A DNA stretch of 44,862 nucleotides from the NCBI RefSeq assembly GCF_016792905.1, contig NZ_JAEULP010000022.1:1-44862 (forward strand), read 5' to 3'. Position 1 is the first letter of the stretch. Each line of letters opens with the position of its first letter. A program made the translations under genes and the position numbers. The stretch is from Tabrizicola sp. Lineage in GTDB: Bacteria > Pseudomonadota > Alphaproteobacteria > Rhodobacterales > Rhodobacteraceae. Below are positions 9,599 through 17,300 of the stretch, piece by piece. The notes below the pieces were generated by a model. The model ran no database searches and was not told the DNA's origin. It saw only the letters and a list, made by a program, of their open reading frames with translations.

Positions 9599-10393
9599 CT
9601 ATTCCAACGCCGTCTTCAGGGCACGCACCGCATCCGCGTCAGTCTGCCGCCACAGGGCAGGCGCAAAACCCATCTCGACCGCCCGGCCCGTGACCGGGAT
9701 CGTGGCCGAACATGAGGCATGTATCTCGGTGATGCCAAGCGCTTTCAACTGCGGCGCATTGACGGGCGTCACCCCCGACCCCGGCATCACCGTGATCCGC
9801 CCCGCAGCCTGTTTCACCAGCGCCGCGATCCGCGCCGCGCCTTTCTCCGCCGTAACCTCTGCGCCCGAGGTCAGGACGCGGTGAAAGCCCAGCGCCACCG
9901 CATCCTCCAGCGCCGCGCTCATGTCCGGCGCCAGGTCGATGCAGCGGTGCAGGACCAGTTCCAGAGGCGCCGGAATTATTGAAAATTCCGCTTCGGAGCC
10001 TTCAAAGGCTCCGGTCCGATTTCTTTGAAGAAATCGACGACCCTCCATCCCCACCGCAGCCGCCACCAGCCGCCGCAGCACCGTCCCGTCCAGCCGCCCG
10101 TCCGGCAACGAGGCCCCGAGCACCACCCCCGCCAGACCGGCCGCGCGAACCGCGCCGATTTCCACCTCCATCATCCCGACTTCCGCCTTGGACCAGACGA
10201 AATCCCCCGCGCGGGGTCGGATCATGGCGACAACGGGCACCCCACACTCCGCGGCCAGCCCGATCAACCCCGCCGAGGGCGTCAGCCCGCCCAGCGCCAG
10301 CGCCGCGCACAACTCGATCCGCTCCGCCCCTCCGGCGACCGCCTGCGCCAGCCCCTCCGCCGTATCGACGCAGACCTCCAGCCTCACCCCCAT
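9599..10393 (-). CDS. cutC: CutC family protein carrying an in-frame palindromic element
   Basis: CutC proteins are TIM-barrel proteins named for copper homeostasis in E. coli, although that role is debated. This 264-residue copy has the family motifs: LEVCVDT at the N-terminus, GGAERIELC (21-29), GGLTPSAGL (35-43), IRPRAGDF (58-65), the LHRCIDL version of the usual FHRAFD (148-154), RVLTSG, and MPGSGV near the C-terminus. Between VGMEG and APLELVLH there is an extra segment absent from normal CutC. Residues 120-141 are encoded exactly by a 66-bp triple-palindrome repeat (9971-10036). The start overlaps the end of the ROK gene by ten bases. Whether the barrel still folds is unknown; the frame and all other motifs are intact. 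Confidence 0.9.
   Translation of the reverse strand: MGVRLEVCVDTAEGLAQAVAGGAERIELCAALALGGLTPSAGLIGLAAECGVPVVAMIRPRAGDFVWSKAEVGMMEVEIGAVRAAGLAGVVLGASLPDGRLDGTVLRRLVAAAVGMEGRRFLQRNRTGAFEGSEAEFSIIPAPLELVLHRCIDLAPDMSAALEDAVALGFHRVLTSGAEVTAEKGAARIAALVKQAAGRITVMPGSGVTPVNAPQLKALGITEIHASCSATIPVTGRAVEMGFAPALWRQTDADAVRALKTALE
9971..10036 (-). repeat. 66-bp triple-palindrome element inside cutC, copy 1
   Basis: Three consecutive 20-bp palindromes lie at 9971-9990, 9994-10013 and 10017-10036, separated by 3-bp spacers. Their cores on the plus strand are GGAATTATTGAAAATTCC, GGAGCCTTCAAAGGCTCC and GATTTCTTTGAAGAAATC. The whole is 66 bp, that is 22 codons. Read on the minus strand it begins precisely on a codon boundary of cutC and has no stop. 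A second copy with the same order, orientation relative to the minus strand and length lies at 32871-32936. The match between two unrelated loci shows that this is a mobile or dispersed repeat, not native cutC sequence. Confidence 0.9.
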
Positions 10394-11253
10394 GCCGCCA
10401 CCCCCGCCATCGCCGCGCCGAGAAGCCCCGCATCCGCCCCGCATTCCGCAGGCACCAGCAAGGGCCCCTTCGTCCGCCGCAAAATCCGCACCCGCACCGC
10501 CTCGTCCAGATAGCCGACCAGCCCCGGCGCGCGGCTCAGCCCGCCGCCGACCGGCACGACATCGGCGCCCACCACGTTCACCACCATCGCCAGGGGCCCC
10601 GCCACCAGGTCCCGCCACAGCGCCATGGTCTCGCCCGCCTCCGCCTCGCCCGCGATCCAGTTGGTGATGATCGCCTCCGCCCCCAGCAGTTCCGCCGTGC
10701 GCTTCCGATGCAGCCGCTCCAGCCCACGCGCGGACCCGACGGTATCCACGCAGCCCACCTGCCCGCAGCCGCATTGAAAGGCGAACTCGCCCCGGATCAC
10801 CGGCCCGTGCCCCCATTCCCCGGCATAGCCCCCCGCCCCGGTCACGACCTGCCCGCCGATCACCAACCCGCCGCCGACGCCCGACCCCAGGATCACCCCG
10901 AAGACCGAGCCATGCCCCCGCCCCGCGCCCTGCATCGCCTCGGCCAGCGCAAAACTGTCGGCGTCATTCAAGACCTTGACCGGTAGGCCGGTCGCCGCCT
11001 GAACCTCCGGCCCGAGCCGCCGCCCGTCAATCGCCGGAATATTCGCCACCTTCCCCACGCCCGTCGCAGGATCGACCACCCCGGCAATGGAAATCGCGAT
11101 TCCCGTCTCGCGCCCGGTCGCGAACCCCGCCACCGCCGCCGTGAACGCCGCCTCGTCACCCAGCGGAGTCGCCACTTCCCCCAGTGGTCGCAATGCTCCG
11201 TCCCAGACCGCCGCCTTGATCCGGCTGCCACCGATGTCGAATGCCAGGATCAT
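10384..11253 (-). CDS. ROK family sugar kinase
   Basis: The 289-residue protein has the ROK fold that phosphorylates hexoses or amino-hexoses with ATP. The N-terminal phosphate loop is AFDIGGSRIK (4-13). The catalytic aspartate lies in VLNDADSF (Asp97). The zinc-binding ROK signature is visible as GHGPV followed by CGCGQVGCVDT (about 161-180). Glucose, fructose, mannose or N-acetylglucosamine could be the substrate; the sequence does not decide. No transporter or other sugar gene is adjacent. It leads the minus-strand operon with cutC, which starts ten bases before the ROK stop, and then the unknown gene at 8816. Confidence 0.88.
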   Translation of the reverse strand: MILAFDIGGSRIKAAVWDGALRPLGEVATPLGDEAAFTAAVAGFATGRETGIAISIAGVVDPATGVGKVANIPAIDGRRLGPEVQAATGLPVKVLNDADSFALAEAMQGAGRGHGSVFGVILGSGVGGGLVIGGQVVTGAGGYAGEWGHGPVIRGEFAFQCGCGQVGCVDTVGSARGLERLHRKRTAELLGAEAIITNWIAGEAEAGETMALWRDLVAGPLAMVVNVVGADVVPVGGGLSRAPGLVGYLDEAVRVRILRRTKGPLLVPAECGADAGLLGAAMAGVAAWG

Positions 11254-11328
11254 GCCTCACCCCGATTTTCCGCCAGTCTTGACAGGCTGACCCCGCCCCG
11301 TCAAACCGCCCCAAACCCGGAGGCCCCC

Positions 11329-12033
11329 ATGACCGCAGATGACCGCCTGATCGTCGCCCTCGACGTGCCGAACGTGGTGCAGGGCCTCGAACTCGTCGCC
11401 CGCATCGGCGAGGAGGCCAGCTTCTACAAGATCGGCCTCGGCATGCTGACCGGCGGCGGTCTCGCACTGGCAAACGAACTCAAGCACGAGCAGGGCAAGC
11501 GCATCTTCCTCGACATGAAGCTCTTCGACATCGGTGCCACCATCGAAGCCGCCGTCCGGGGCCTTGCGCAATACGACCTTGACTTCCTCACCGTCCACGG
11601 CGACCCTCAGGTCGTGACCGCCGCCGCCACCGGCAAAGGCGGCACAAACCTCAAGATCCTCGCCGTGACCGTCCTCACCTCGCTCGACCGCGCCGACCTG
11701 GACGCGAACCTGATCAAACCCGGCGACATCCACCAGATCACCCTCGAACGCGCCGCCCGCGCCTTGGCTGCCGGGGCCGACGGTGTGATCGCGTCGCCGC
11801 AAGAGGCCGCGATGATCCGCGCCCTGCCCGAGGCGAAGGGCAAGCTGATCGTCACCCCCGGCGTCCGCCCTGCGGGGGCCGCGACGGGCGACCAGAAACG
11901 CATCGCCACCCCGCACCAGGCGATCACCGACGGGGCCGACCACATCGTCGTCGGCCGACCCGTCTGGCAGGCGAAAGATCCCGCCGCCGCTGCCCGCGCG
12001 ATCACCGGCGAGCTACCGCCCCGTCAAGCCTAG
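11329..12033 (+). CDS. pyrF: Orotidine 5'-phosphate decarboxylase
   Basis: PyrF carries out the last step of UMP synthesis, decarboxylating OMP. The 234-residue product has the expected substrate-binding aspartate in LIVALDVPN (Asp12), the lysine in FYKIGLG (Lys34), and the catalytic D-x-K-x2-D array in LDMKLFDI (Asp62, Lys64, Asp67). The phosphate-binding end of the barrel is seen in VTPGVRP and the C-terminal VVGRPVW. A CGGAGG site lies about six bases upstream of ATG 11329. It is transcribed divergently from the ROK operon and appears to be a single gene, as pyrF often is in Rhodobacteraceae. Confidence 0.96.
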   Translation: MTADDRLIVALDVPNVVQGLELVARIGEEASFYKIGLGMLTGGGLALANELKHEQGKRIFLDMKLFDIGATIEAAVRGLAQYDLDFLTVHGDPQVVTAAATGKGGTNLKILAVTVLTSLDRADLDANLIKPGDIHQITLERAARALAAGADGVIASPQEAAMIRALPEAKGKLIVTPGVRPAGAATGDQKRIATPHQAITDGADHIVVGRPVWQAKDPAAAARAITGELPPRQA

Positions 12034-12167
12034 GATTTTCCGACGAAATATCCCGAACATCGCCCTCGCTGCCACTTGCGGCGAATTGCCCGATCAAAAG
12101 AATCAGCCTTTACAAATCCGAGCAATTTGGTCAGAGAAAGGGAAATCCCGACTGAAAAGGTTTCCTG

Positions 12168-13418
12168 ATGCGCTATCTGTCCGCCCTGGCCCTGTCGACC
12201 GCGCTTTGCGCCCCCGCCTTCGCCACCACCCCGGACGAAGTGGTCAGCCATTATGCCGACATGGCCCTTGCCGGCTACCAGGACAGCCTGACTACCGCGC
12301 AGACCCTGCAAGTCACCGTCGCCGCGCTGATCGCCACGCCCTCGGACGAAACCCTGCAAGCCGCCCGTGACGCCTGGAAAGCCGCCCGCATTCCCTACCA
12401 GCAGACCGAAGCCTTCCGCTTCGGCAACCCGATCGTCGACGACTGGGAAGGCCGGGTGAACTCCTGGCCGCTGGACGAAGGCCTGATCGACTACACCTCG
12501 GGCGACTACGGCAACGAGGAAAACGCGCTGGCCACGCTGAACGTCATCGCAACGCCGAAATTCACCCTATCCGGCAGGGAGATCGACGCCAGCACGATCA
12601 CGCCCGAGCTGATTTCCGGCACCCTGCACGAGGCCGACGGGATCGAGGCCAACGTCGCCTCGGGCTATCATGCCATCGAATTCATGCTCTGGGGCCAGGA
12701 TCTGAACGGCACCAACCCCGGCGCGGGCGCCCGGCCCTATACCGACTACGCCGCTGGGGACGCCTGCACGAACGGCAACTGCGACCGCCGCGCCGCCTAT
12801 CTCCAGTCCGCGACCGACCTCCTGGTCAGCGACCTGACCGAGATGGTCGACAACTGGGATGAAGACGGCCCCGCCCGCGCCGCCGTCACCGCCGACCCGC
12901 AGAAAGGCATCCTCGCCATGCTGACCGGCATGGGCAGCCTCTCCTACGGCGAGCTTGGCGGCGAGCGGATGAAGCTTGGCCTGATGCTCAACGACCCCGA
13001 GGAAGAGCATGACTGCTTCTCGGACAACACCCACAACAGCCATTTCTACGATGGCCTCGGCATCCGGAACGTCTATCTCGGCTCCTACACCCGGACCGAT
13101 GGCAGCACCGTCCAGGGCCCGTCGCTCTCCGAACTGGTCGCCGCCGCCGACCCGGCCGTGGACACGCAACTGAAAGCCGAACTCGACGCCTCGGTCGCTG
13201 CCCTTCAGGCGGTGAAGGACGCGGGCGACGCGGGCAAGACCTATGACACGCTGATCGCCCCCGGCAACGCCGAAGGCGAGGCGCTGATCATGGGCGCCGT
13301 CAGCGCGCTCGTCACCCAGACCGCCTCGGTCGACCGCGCCGTCACCGCGCTTGGCCTCTCCAAGGTCGAATTCGAAGGCTCCGACAGCCTCGACAACCCC
13401 AACGCCGTCTTCCAGTGA
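12168..13418 (+). CDS. Imelysin family periplasmic iron-binding protein (first copy)
   Basis: This 416-residue exported protein belongs to the imelysin (formerly peptidase M75 / IrpA) family, linked to iron uptake. The signal peptide is residues 1-19 (cut after APAFA). The imelysin GxHxxE signature is intact as GYHAIE at 166-171, within GYHAIEFMLWGQD. The second half repeats the helical bundle typical of the family. A run of CTNGNCDRR gives two cysteines. The start follows an AAAAGG site. The [2Fe-2S] gene bfd starts four bases after the stop, so the pair is co-transcribed. The 134-bp upstream gap contains a CAAAT/ATTTG inverted pair at 12113-12129, a possible but unproven operator. Confidence 0.93.
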   Translation: MRYLSALALSTALCAPAFATTPDEVVSHYADMALAGYQDSLTTAQTLQVTVAALIATPSDETLQAARDAWKAARIPYQQTEAFRFGNPIVDDWEGRVNSWPLDEGLIDYTSGDYGNEENALATLNVIATPKFTLSGREIDASTITPELISGTLHEADGIEANVASGYHAIEFMLWGQDLNGTNPGAGARPYTDYAAGDACTNGNCDRRAAYLQSATDLLVSDLTEMVDNWDEDGPARAAVTADPQKGILAMLTGMGSLSYGELGGERMKLGLMLNDPEEEHDCFSDNTHNSHFYDGLGIRNVYLGSYTRTDGSTVQGPSLSELVAAADPAVDTQLKAELDASVAALQAVKDAGDAGKTYDTLIAPGNAEGEALIMGAVSALVTQTASVDRAVTALGLSKVEFEGSDSLDNPNAVFQ

Positions 13419-13422
13419 TGCC

Positions 13423-13671
13423 ATGATCGTCTGTCACTGCCAGTCCATCACCGATCACGACATCCGCGCGGCGGTGGACTGGATGCGCGCAGCCGATGCC
13501 GACACGGTGATCACTCCCGGCAAGATCTACCACGCGCTCGGCAAGCGCGCCGATTGCGGGGGGTGCATGCCCCTGTTTCTCAACACCATGCGCGCGAACG
13601 AGAATTTTCGCGTGCCTGGCAAGGATGCGGTCCCGGTGCTGCGCCGCCCGAGGATCATTGCCGCAGAATAG
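13423..13671 (+). CDS. bfd: Bacterioferritin-associated [2Fe-2S] ferredoxin
   Basis: Bfd reduces the iron core of bacterioferritin so that stored iron can leave. The 82-residue product has the four cluster cysteines in family positions: Cys4 and Cys6 (IVCHC), Cys45 and Cys48 (DCGGC). It starts at ATG 13423, four bases after the imelysin stop, and lies 161 bp before bfr. In many bacteria bfd and bfr are adjacent, so its placement is as expected; its translational coupling to an imelysin is less usual. The C-terminal tail after the second cysteine pair is basic. Confidence 0.92.
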   Translation: MIVCHCQSITDHDIRAAVDWMRAADADTVITPGKIYHALGKRADCGGCMPLFLNTMRANENFRVPGKDAVPVLRRPRIIAAE

Positions 13672-13832
13672 CCTAGTTTTTCTATAAACTTCTGGAAAGG
13701 CAGGGAAATCCCGCCTCCGCACCCCTGTCGCGCTGGACAGGGCGGCTGGATCGGCCTAACTTCGCCTCGACTCCAGCCAGGCAGCACCGCCCCAGCCAGG
13801 GTCAGCCCCGCACAGCGCGAAAGGATCCGGCC

Positions 13833-14318
13833 ATGAAGGGCGACGCGAAAGTCATCGAATTTCTCAACTCTGCGCTCCGGTCAGAGCTGACTGCCGTCAG
13901 CCAGTACTGGCTGCACTATCGGCTTCAGGAAGACTGGGGCTTCGGTCACCTCGCCGACAAGTCGCGGGCCGAATCGATCGAGGAGATGCATCACGCCGAC
14001 CGCCTGATTGCACGGATCATCTTTCTGGAAGGCCACCCGAACCTGCAGAAGCTCGACTCCCTGCGCATCGGCCAGTCGATCCGCGAGACCCTGGAATGCG
14101 ACCTCGCCGGGGAATACGACGCGCGCACCCTCTACATCGAGGCGCGGCAGCACTGCGACAAGGTCGGCGACTACGTCTCCCGCGCGCTTTTCGACGACCT
14201 GATCGCGGACGAGGAAGGCCATATCGACTTCCTCGAAACCCAGATCGGCCTCTTCGACAAACTCGGCGCCGAACGCTACGGCCTCCTCAACGCCAAACCT
14301 GCCAGCAAGGCGGAATAG
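13833..14318 (+). CDS. bfr: Bacterioferritin
   Basis: This 161-residue subunit assembles into the 24-mer, haem-containing iron store. All ferroxidase residues align with the E. coli numbering: Glu18, Tyr25, Glu51, His54, Glu94, Glu127 and His130. The haem-ligating methionine is Met52. Length is typical. AAGGA lies about eight bases before ATG 13833. The 161-bp gap from bfd probably carries its own promoter, but read-through from the imelysin-bfd unit is possible. A GGTTGGC/GCCAACC hairpin follows four bases after the stop. Confidence 0.97.
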   Translation: MKGDAKVIEFLNSALRSELTAVSQYWLHYRLQEDWGFGHLADKSRAESIEEMHHADRLIARIIFLEGHPNLQKLDSLRIGQSIRETLECDLAGEYDARTLYIEARQHCDKVGDYVSRALFDDLIADEEGHIDFLETQIGLFDKLGAERYGLLNAKPASKAE

Positions 14319-14321
14319 CGC

Positions 14322-14340
14322 GGTTGGCTGGGTGCCAACC
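14322..14340. repeat. GGTTGGC hairpin after bfr
   Basis: A perfect 7-bp inverted repeat, GGTTGGC and GCCAACC, with loop TGGGT, starts four bases after the bfr stop and runs into CCACCATGCC. The GGGT...AACCCACCAT text resembles the GTAGGGTGGGT family at 4498 and 19309. It may end bfr transcription, although no U-run follows. Confidence 0.5.
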
Positions 14341-14552
14341 CACCATGCCATCGACCACCCATTCGAATGCCTGGCGCGATAGCCGGGCATTTCCTTTGAC
14401 GATCCGGTGTTCGTCCTCGCCCTCCCCCTCTCCGCCTGCCGCAAAGACCATTCCTGGCACCGGACGCCGAGGCAGGTCGCCGAAGTGCGAACCATCTTGA
14501 GATCAAGTATCCGCGTGAATGTTCGCTCGATGCCCCCGCGAGGCGCAAGAAG

Positions 14553-15092
14553 ATGTCGGTATCCTATGAGACCATTGAGTGTGAGCGCTGCGGCTATGCT
14601 GAAACCAGCTTGGTGACAGCAGGAAAGTTTGTCTGGTCGGACGGCAGCGAGGAATACTGGTTCAGCCGACAACTTGCGGTCTGCAAGAATTGCGAATGCG
14701 TTGTCGCAATGGAGGAGTTTCCGGAACCGGCTGTTCTGGCCGAGGCGCGGAAACGCCTTGGCAGCTATTGGCGTAAGCTCACCAGGAACTACGGAGTTGA
14801 TGACGTGGGCATGATGGCACGCAGCAAGGGGCTTGCAGTGGCGGAGAAAGTCATCGCGTTGCAGCGCAAGCCCGTTTGCCTTTCCTGCGGCAGCGCGAAC
14901 GTAGCGCCGCTCGTGACCCCTGACGATGGTGGTTCCGACGACACGCGGATTCGATCCTTGGGTATCCAGCATCCGGGATGCGGTGGAATGCTGACGATTT
15001 ACGGATCTGGTGGTGATCGCGCAGCACCGCTGGAAGTGACGCGAATCTACGACCTCCATGGAAGGCAGATAGGGACGCGACCCGGATGGTAG
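14553..15092 (+). CDS. Zinc-ribbon-like protein of unknown function, AT-richer than its neighbours
   Basis: The 179-residue product has four cysteine pairs in two blocks: CERCGY (10-13) with CKNCEC (44-49), and CLSCGS (about 109-112) with HPGCGG (about 139-143). These could bind one or two zinc ions. No signal peptide or membrane helix. I do not recognise a family. Codon use is clearly less GC-rich than flanking genes (for example gaa, tca, agt, att and gga are common), which points to recent transfer. It sits alone between bfr and a 699-bp repeat-bearing gap, and interrupts what is usually a compact iron cluster. The ATG at 14553 has a weak GAGG-like site upstream. Confidence 0.65.
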   Translation: MSVSYETIECERCGYAETSLVTAGKFVWSDGSEEYWFSRQLAVCKNCECVVAMEEFPEPAVLAEARKRLGSYWRKLTRNYGVDDVGMMARSKGLAVAEKVIALQRKPVCLSCGSANVAPLVTPDDGGSDDTRIRSLGIQHPGCGGMLTIYGSGGDRAAPLEVTRIYDLHGRQIGTRPGW

Positions 15093-15328
15093 GATTGTTA
15101 TCTGTTCACTGAGTCCTTGACGCTGTTCAGCCGTACCGATGAGCACGGGCGCGCAATTTCACGCACCATTCCTCACCGACACTCTTGCAAGTCGGCCGCC
15201 AGCCCGCTCTCCCCTCGGTGAACCGGGCCAAACGCGGGTCTCACCCGACCCTCACCACCGGGCCAGACCCGCCTTGATCCCAAATCGCCCGGCGCAAGAC
15301 CCGTCCACACCATGCGCCCAGCCCTACC

Positions 15329-15429
15329 TTTCACCTGTCCCCAAATATCCCCGCCGGAGGCCCTTCGCCCGAGCCGGTTGGCCGCAAGGCCAGAGGCGAG
15401 AGAAAGGCTTGCGCGTCAGCGCTCAATTT
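15329..15429. repeat. Dispersed CCAAATATCC-type repeat, copy B
   Basis: Starts TTTCACCTGTCCCCAAATAT, then CCCCGCCGGAGG. The tail reads GAGCCGGTTGGC, a small hairpin GGCCGCAAGGCC, AGAGGCGAG, GGCTTGCGCG and CAGCGCTCA. The same tail, in the same order, follows copy C at 19481, so these two are the longest copies of one family. Copies A (8744) and D (37919) keep mainly the head. Confidence 0.7.
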
Positions 15430-15491
15430 GCGAACCGCCGCCGCCCACACGACGCCCCCCCGCCCGTCCCGACGGCCAGCCCCAAGCGCCT

Positions 15492-15515
15492 CCCCTCCCC
15501 CACCGTGGGGAGGGG
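15492..15515. repeat. CCCCTCCCC/GGGGAGGGG hairpin
   Basis: A strong G/C hairpin with arms CCCCTCCCC and GGGGAGGGG and CACC/GTG near the tip, followed by more G-rich sequence (ccgggggtggggggc). Similar short GGGGAGGG palindromes are common in intergenic DNA of Alphaproteobacteria. No U-run follows, so a terminator role is uncertain. Confidence 0.5.
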
Positions 15516-15585
15516 CCGGGGGTGGGGGGCATCGCGCCAGATTCCGATTCGCTCCGAATGGTTAACGCCCAAGTCCCCCTACGCA

Positions 15586-15628
15586 CGTATGGCCGCTTTC
15601 CAGACGCATTCCATACGGTTTCCATACG
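15586..15628 (+). promoter_or_regulatory. Phased TTCCATACG direct repeats, possible operator
   Basis: TTCCATACG occurs at 15609-15617 and again at 15620-15628, so the repeats are 11 bp apart, about one helical turn. An inverted CGTATGG lies at 15586-15592. This cluster is about 165 bp upstream of the di-haem oxidoreductase gene and could bind a regulator of the iron operon. I do not recognise it as a Fur, RirA or Irr site. Inference from spacing and symmetry only. Confidence 0.35.
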
Positions 15629-15791
15629 TAAATCCTTCGGCCAACCTCTTGATCTAACGCACCGAACTCTCCGCCGCCCCGACGCCACCCCCCAAGATCG
15701 TGAAACACCCCCTGCGACCCCCCGCCGCAGCCTTATTTTCCGATTGAAACGCTCGGAAAAGCGGCGCTATCTCCCGGCAAAGGAGCCCACC

Positions 15792-17300
15792 ATGCGTTTC
15801 GCCACCGCTCTCATCTGCCTGATCGCCGCCCCCGTCCTGGCCCAGGACCTGGATGACCGCCACCTCCCCGTCCTGCCCCGCACCGACAAGGACAGCGCGA
15901 AGATCGCCAAAGTCCTCGCCCCACCCGCCGATTTCACCAAGCCCGAACCCTTCGAGGCCAACCCCGGCGGTGCCGCCACCGTCCGCGACATCGCCACCGC
16001 CGACGCCTTCAGCCAGCACTCCGCCAACATGGCCTTCGAGCGCGAGATGGACTTCAAGCTCGGCAACGCGCTTTTCCGCAAGACCTGGGTCGCCGCCCCC
16101 TCCTCCACGGCCGCCTCCGACGGCCTCGGTCCCCTCTACAATGCCCGCGGCTGCCAGGATTGCCACCTGAAGGACGGTCGCGGCCATACCCCTCCCACCC
16201 CCGACGCCAGCCGCGTCTCGATGTTCCTCCGCCTCTCCGTCCCCGGCGGCCCAGCCCCCGAAGGCATCGCCGACTGGATCGCCACCTCGCCCGACCCGAC
16301 CTATGGCGGCCAGCTGCAGGACCTCGCCGCCCCCGGCCATGCCGCCGAAGGCCGGATGGACGTGACCTGGACAGAAACCCCCGTCACCCTGGGCGACGGC
16401 ACCGTGGTCAACCTCCGCACCCCCGCTTACGTCTTCGCCGACCCCGCCTACGGTGCCCCGGCGCCGGACATCATGCTCTCGCCCCGTGTCGCCCCCCAGA
16501 TGATCGGCCTCGGGCTTCTGGAGGCCATCCCCGCCGCCGACATCCTCGCCAAGGCCGATCCCGACGACACTGACGGCGACGGCATCTCCGGTCGCCCGCA
16601 GATCGTCCCCTCCGTCGAATTCGCCACCCCCATGCTCGGGCGCTTCGGCCTGAAGGGCGGCGCCCCGACCGTCAAGGAACAATCCGCCGGGGCCTTCGCC
16701 GGCGACATGGGCCTCTCCACCGTGCTCCACCCCGACCCCTGGGGCGACTGCACCAAGGGCGAACAGACCTGCATCGACGCCCCCCACGGCCAGGAACCCG
16801 GCATCCGCGACGGGCTGGAAGTCGACGGCCCCAGCCTCGACCTCGTCACCTTCTATGCCCGCAACCTTGGCGTCCCGGAACGGCGCGGTGTCGACGACCC
16901 CAAGGTGCTGAAGGGCAAGGAATTGTTCTACACCACCGGCTGCCAGTCCTGCCACACGCCGAAATACGTCACCAACCGCCTCAAGGACCAGCCGGAGCAG
17001 AGCTTCCAGCTGATCTGGCCCTATACCGACCTTCTCCTGCACGACATGGGCGAAGGCCTGGCCGACAACCGCCCGGAGGGCCGCGCCACCGGCAGCGAAT
17101 GGAAGACCGCACCGCTTTGGGGCATCGGGCTGACCGAACAGGTCTCGGGTCACAGCGAATTCCTGCACGACGGTCGCGCCCGCAGCCTGATCGAGGCTAT
17201 CCTCTGGCACGGCGGTGAGGCACAATCCCAGCGCGACGCCGTCGCAGCAATGACCACCGAGGACCGCGAGGCCCTCCTTGCCTTCCTGGGAAGCCTCTGA
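15792..17300 (+). CDS. Di-haem oxidoreductase (DUF1111 / thiol oxidoreductase family)
   Basis: The 502-residue protein has a signal peptide (1-17, cut after PVLA) and two c-type haem motifs, CQDCH at 121-125 and CQSCH at 384-388, as in di-haem oxidoreductases related to cytochrome c peroxidase. It acts in the periplasm. In many proteobacteria such a gene lies between two imelysin genes in an iron-uptake cluster, where it may set the iron redox state; the reaction is not established. AAGGAG precedes ATG 15792 by seven bases. Its stop overlaps the start of the second imelysin by one base (TGATG), so they are translationally coupled. Confidence 0.93.
   Translation: MRFATALICLIAAPVLAQDLDDRHLPVLPRTDKDSAKIAKVLAPPADFTKPEPFEANPGGAATVRDIATADAFSQHSANMAFEREMDFKLGNALFRKTWVAAPSSTAASDGLGPLYNARGCQDCHLKDGRGHTPPTPDASRVSMFLRLSVPGGPAPEGIADWIATSPDPTYGGQLQDLAAPGHAAEGRMDVTWTETPVTLGDGTVVNLRTPAYVFADPAYGAPAPDIMLSPRVAPQMIGLGLLEAIPAADILAKADPDDTDGDGISGRPQIVPSVEFATPMLGRFGLKGGAPTVKEQSAGAFAGDMGLSTVLHPDPWGDCTKGEQTCIDAPHGQEPGIRDGLEVDGPSLDLVTFYARNLGVPERRGVDDPKVLKGKELFYTTGCQSCHTPKYVTNRLKDQPEQSFQLIWPYTDLLLHDMGEGLADNRPEGRATGSEWKTAPLWGIGLTEQVSGHSEFLHDGRARSLIEAILWHGGEAQSQRDAVAAMTTEDREALLAFLGSL

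Larger units (their letters stand above)
15093..15791. other. Gene-free gap with several repeats before the di-haem oxidoreductase gene
   Basis: I see no gene in these 699 bases; open frames are proline/arginine-rich shadows. The gap holds a CCAAATATCC-type repeat (15329-15429), a CCCCTCCCC/GGGGAGGGG hairpin (15492-15515), an ATTCG-CTC-CGAAT inverted pair (15547-15559), phased TTCCATACG direct repeats (15586-15628), and the ribosome-binding site AAGGAG for the gene at 15792. Confidence 0.6.

Noticed and set aside
9599-10816. Upstream extension of the cutC frame through the ROK kinase gene
   Set aside because: The extension lies in another frame of an intact ROK gene and reads as Gly/Arg-rich low complexity; CutC motifs begin at 10393.
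14319-15791. Insertion sequence or prophage remnant around the zinc-ribbon gene
   Set aside because: No transposase, integrase or terminal inverted repeats are visible; only short dispersed repeats and unusual composition.
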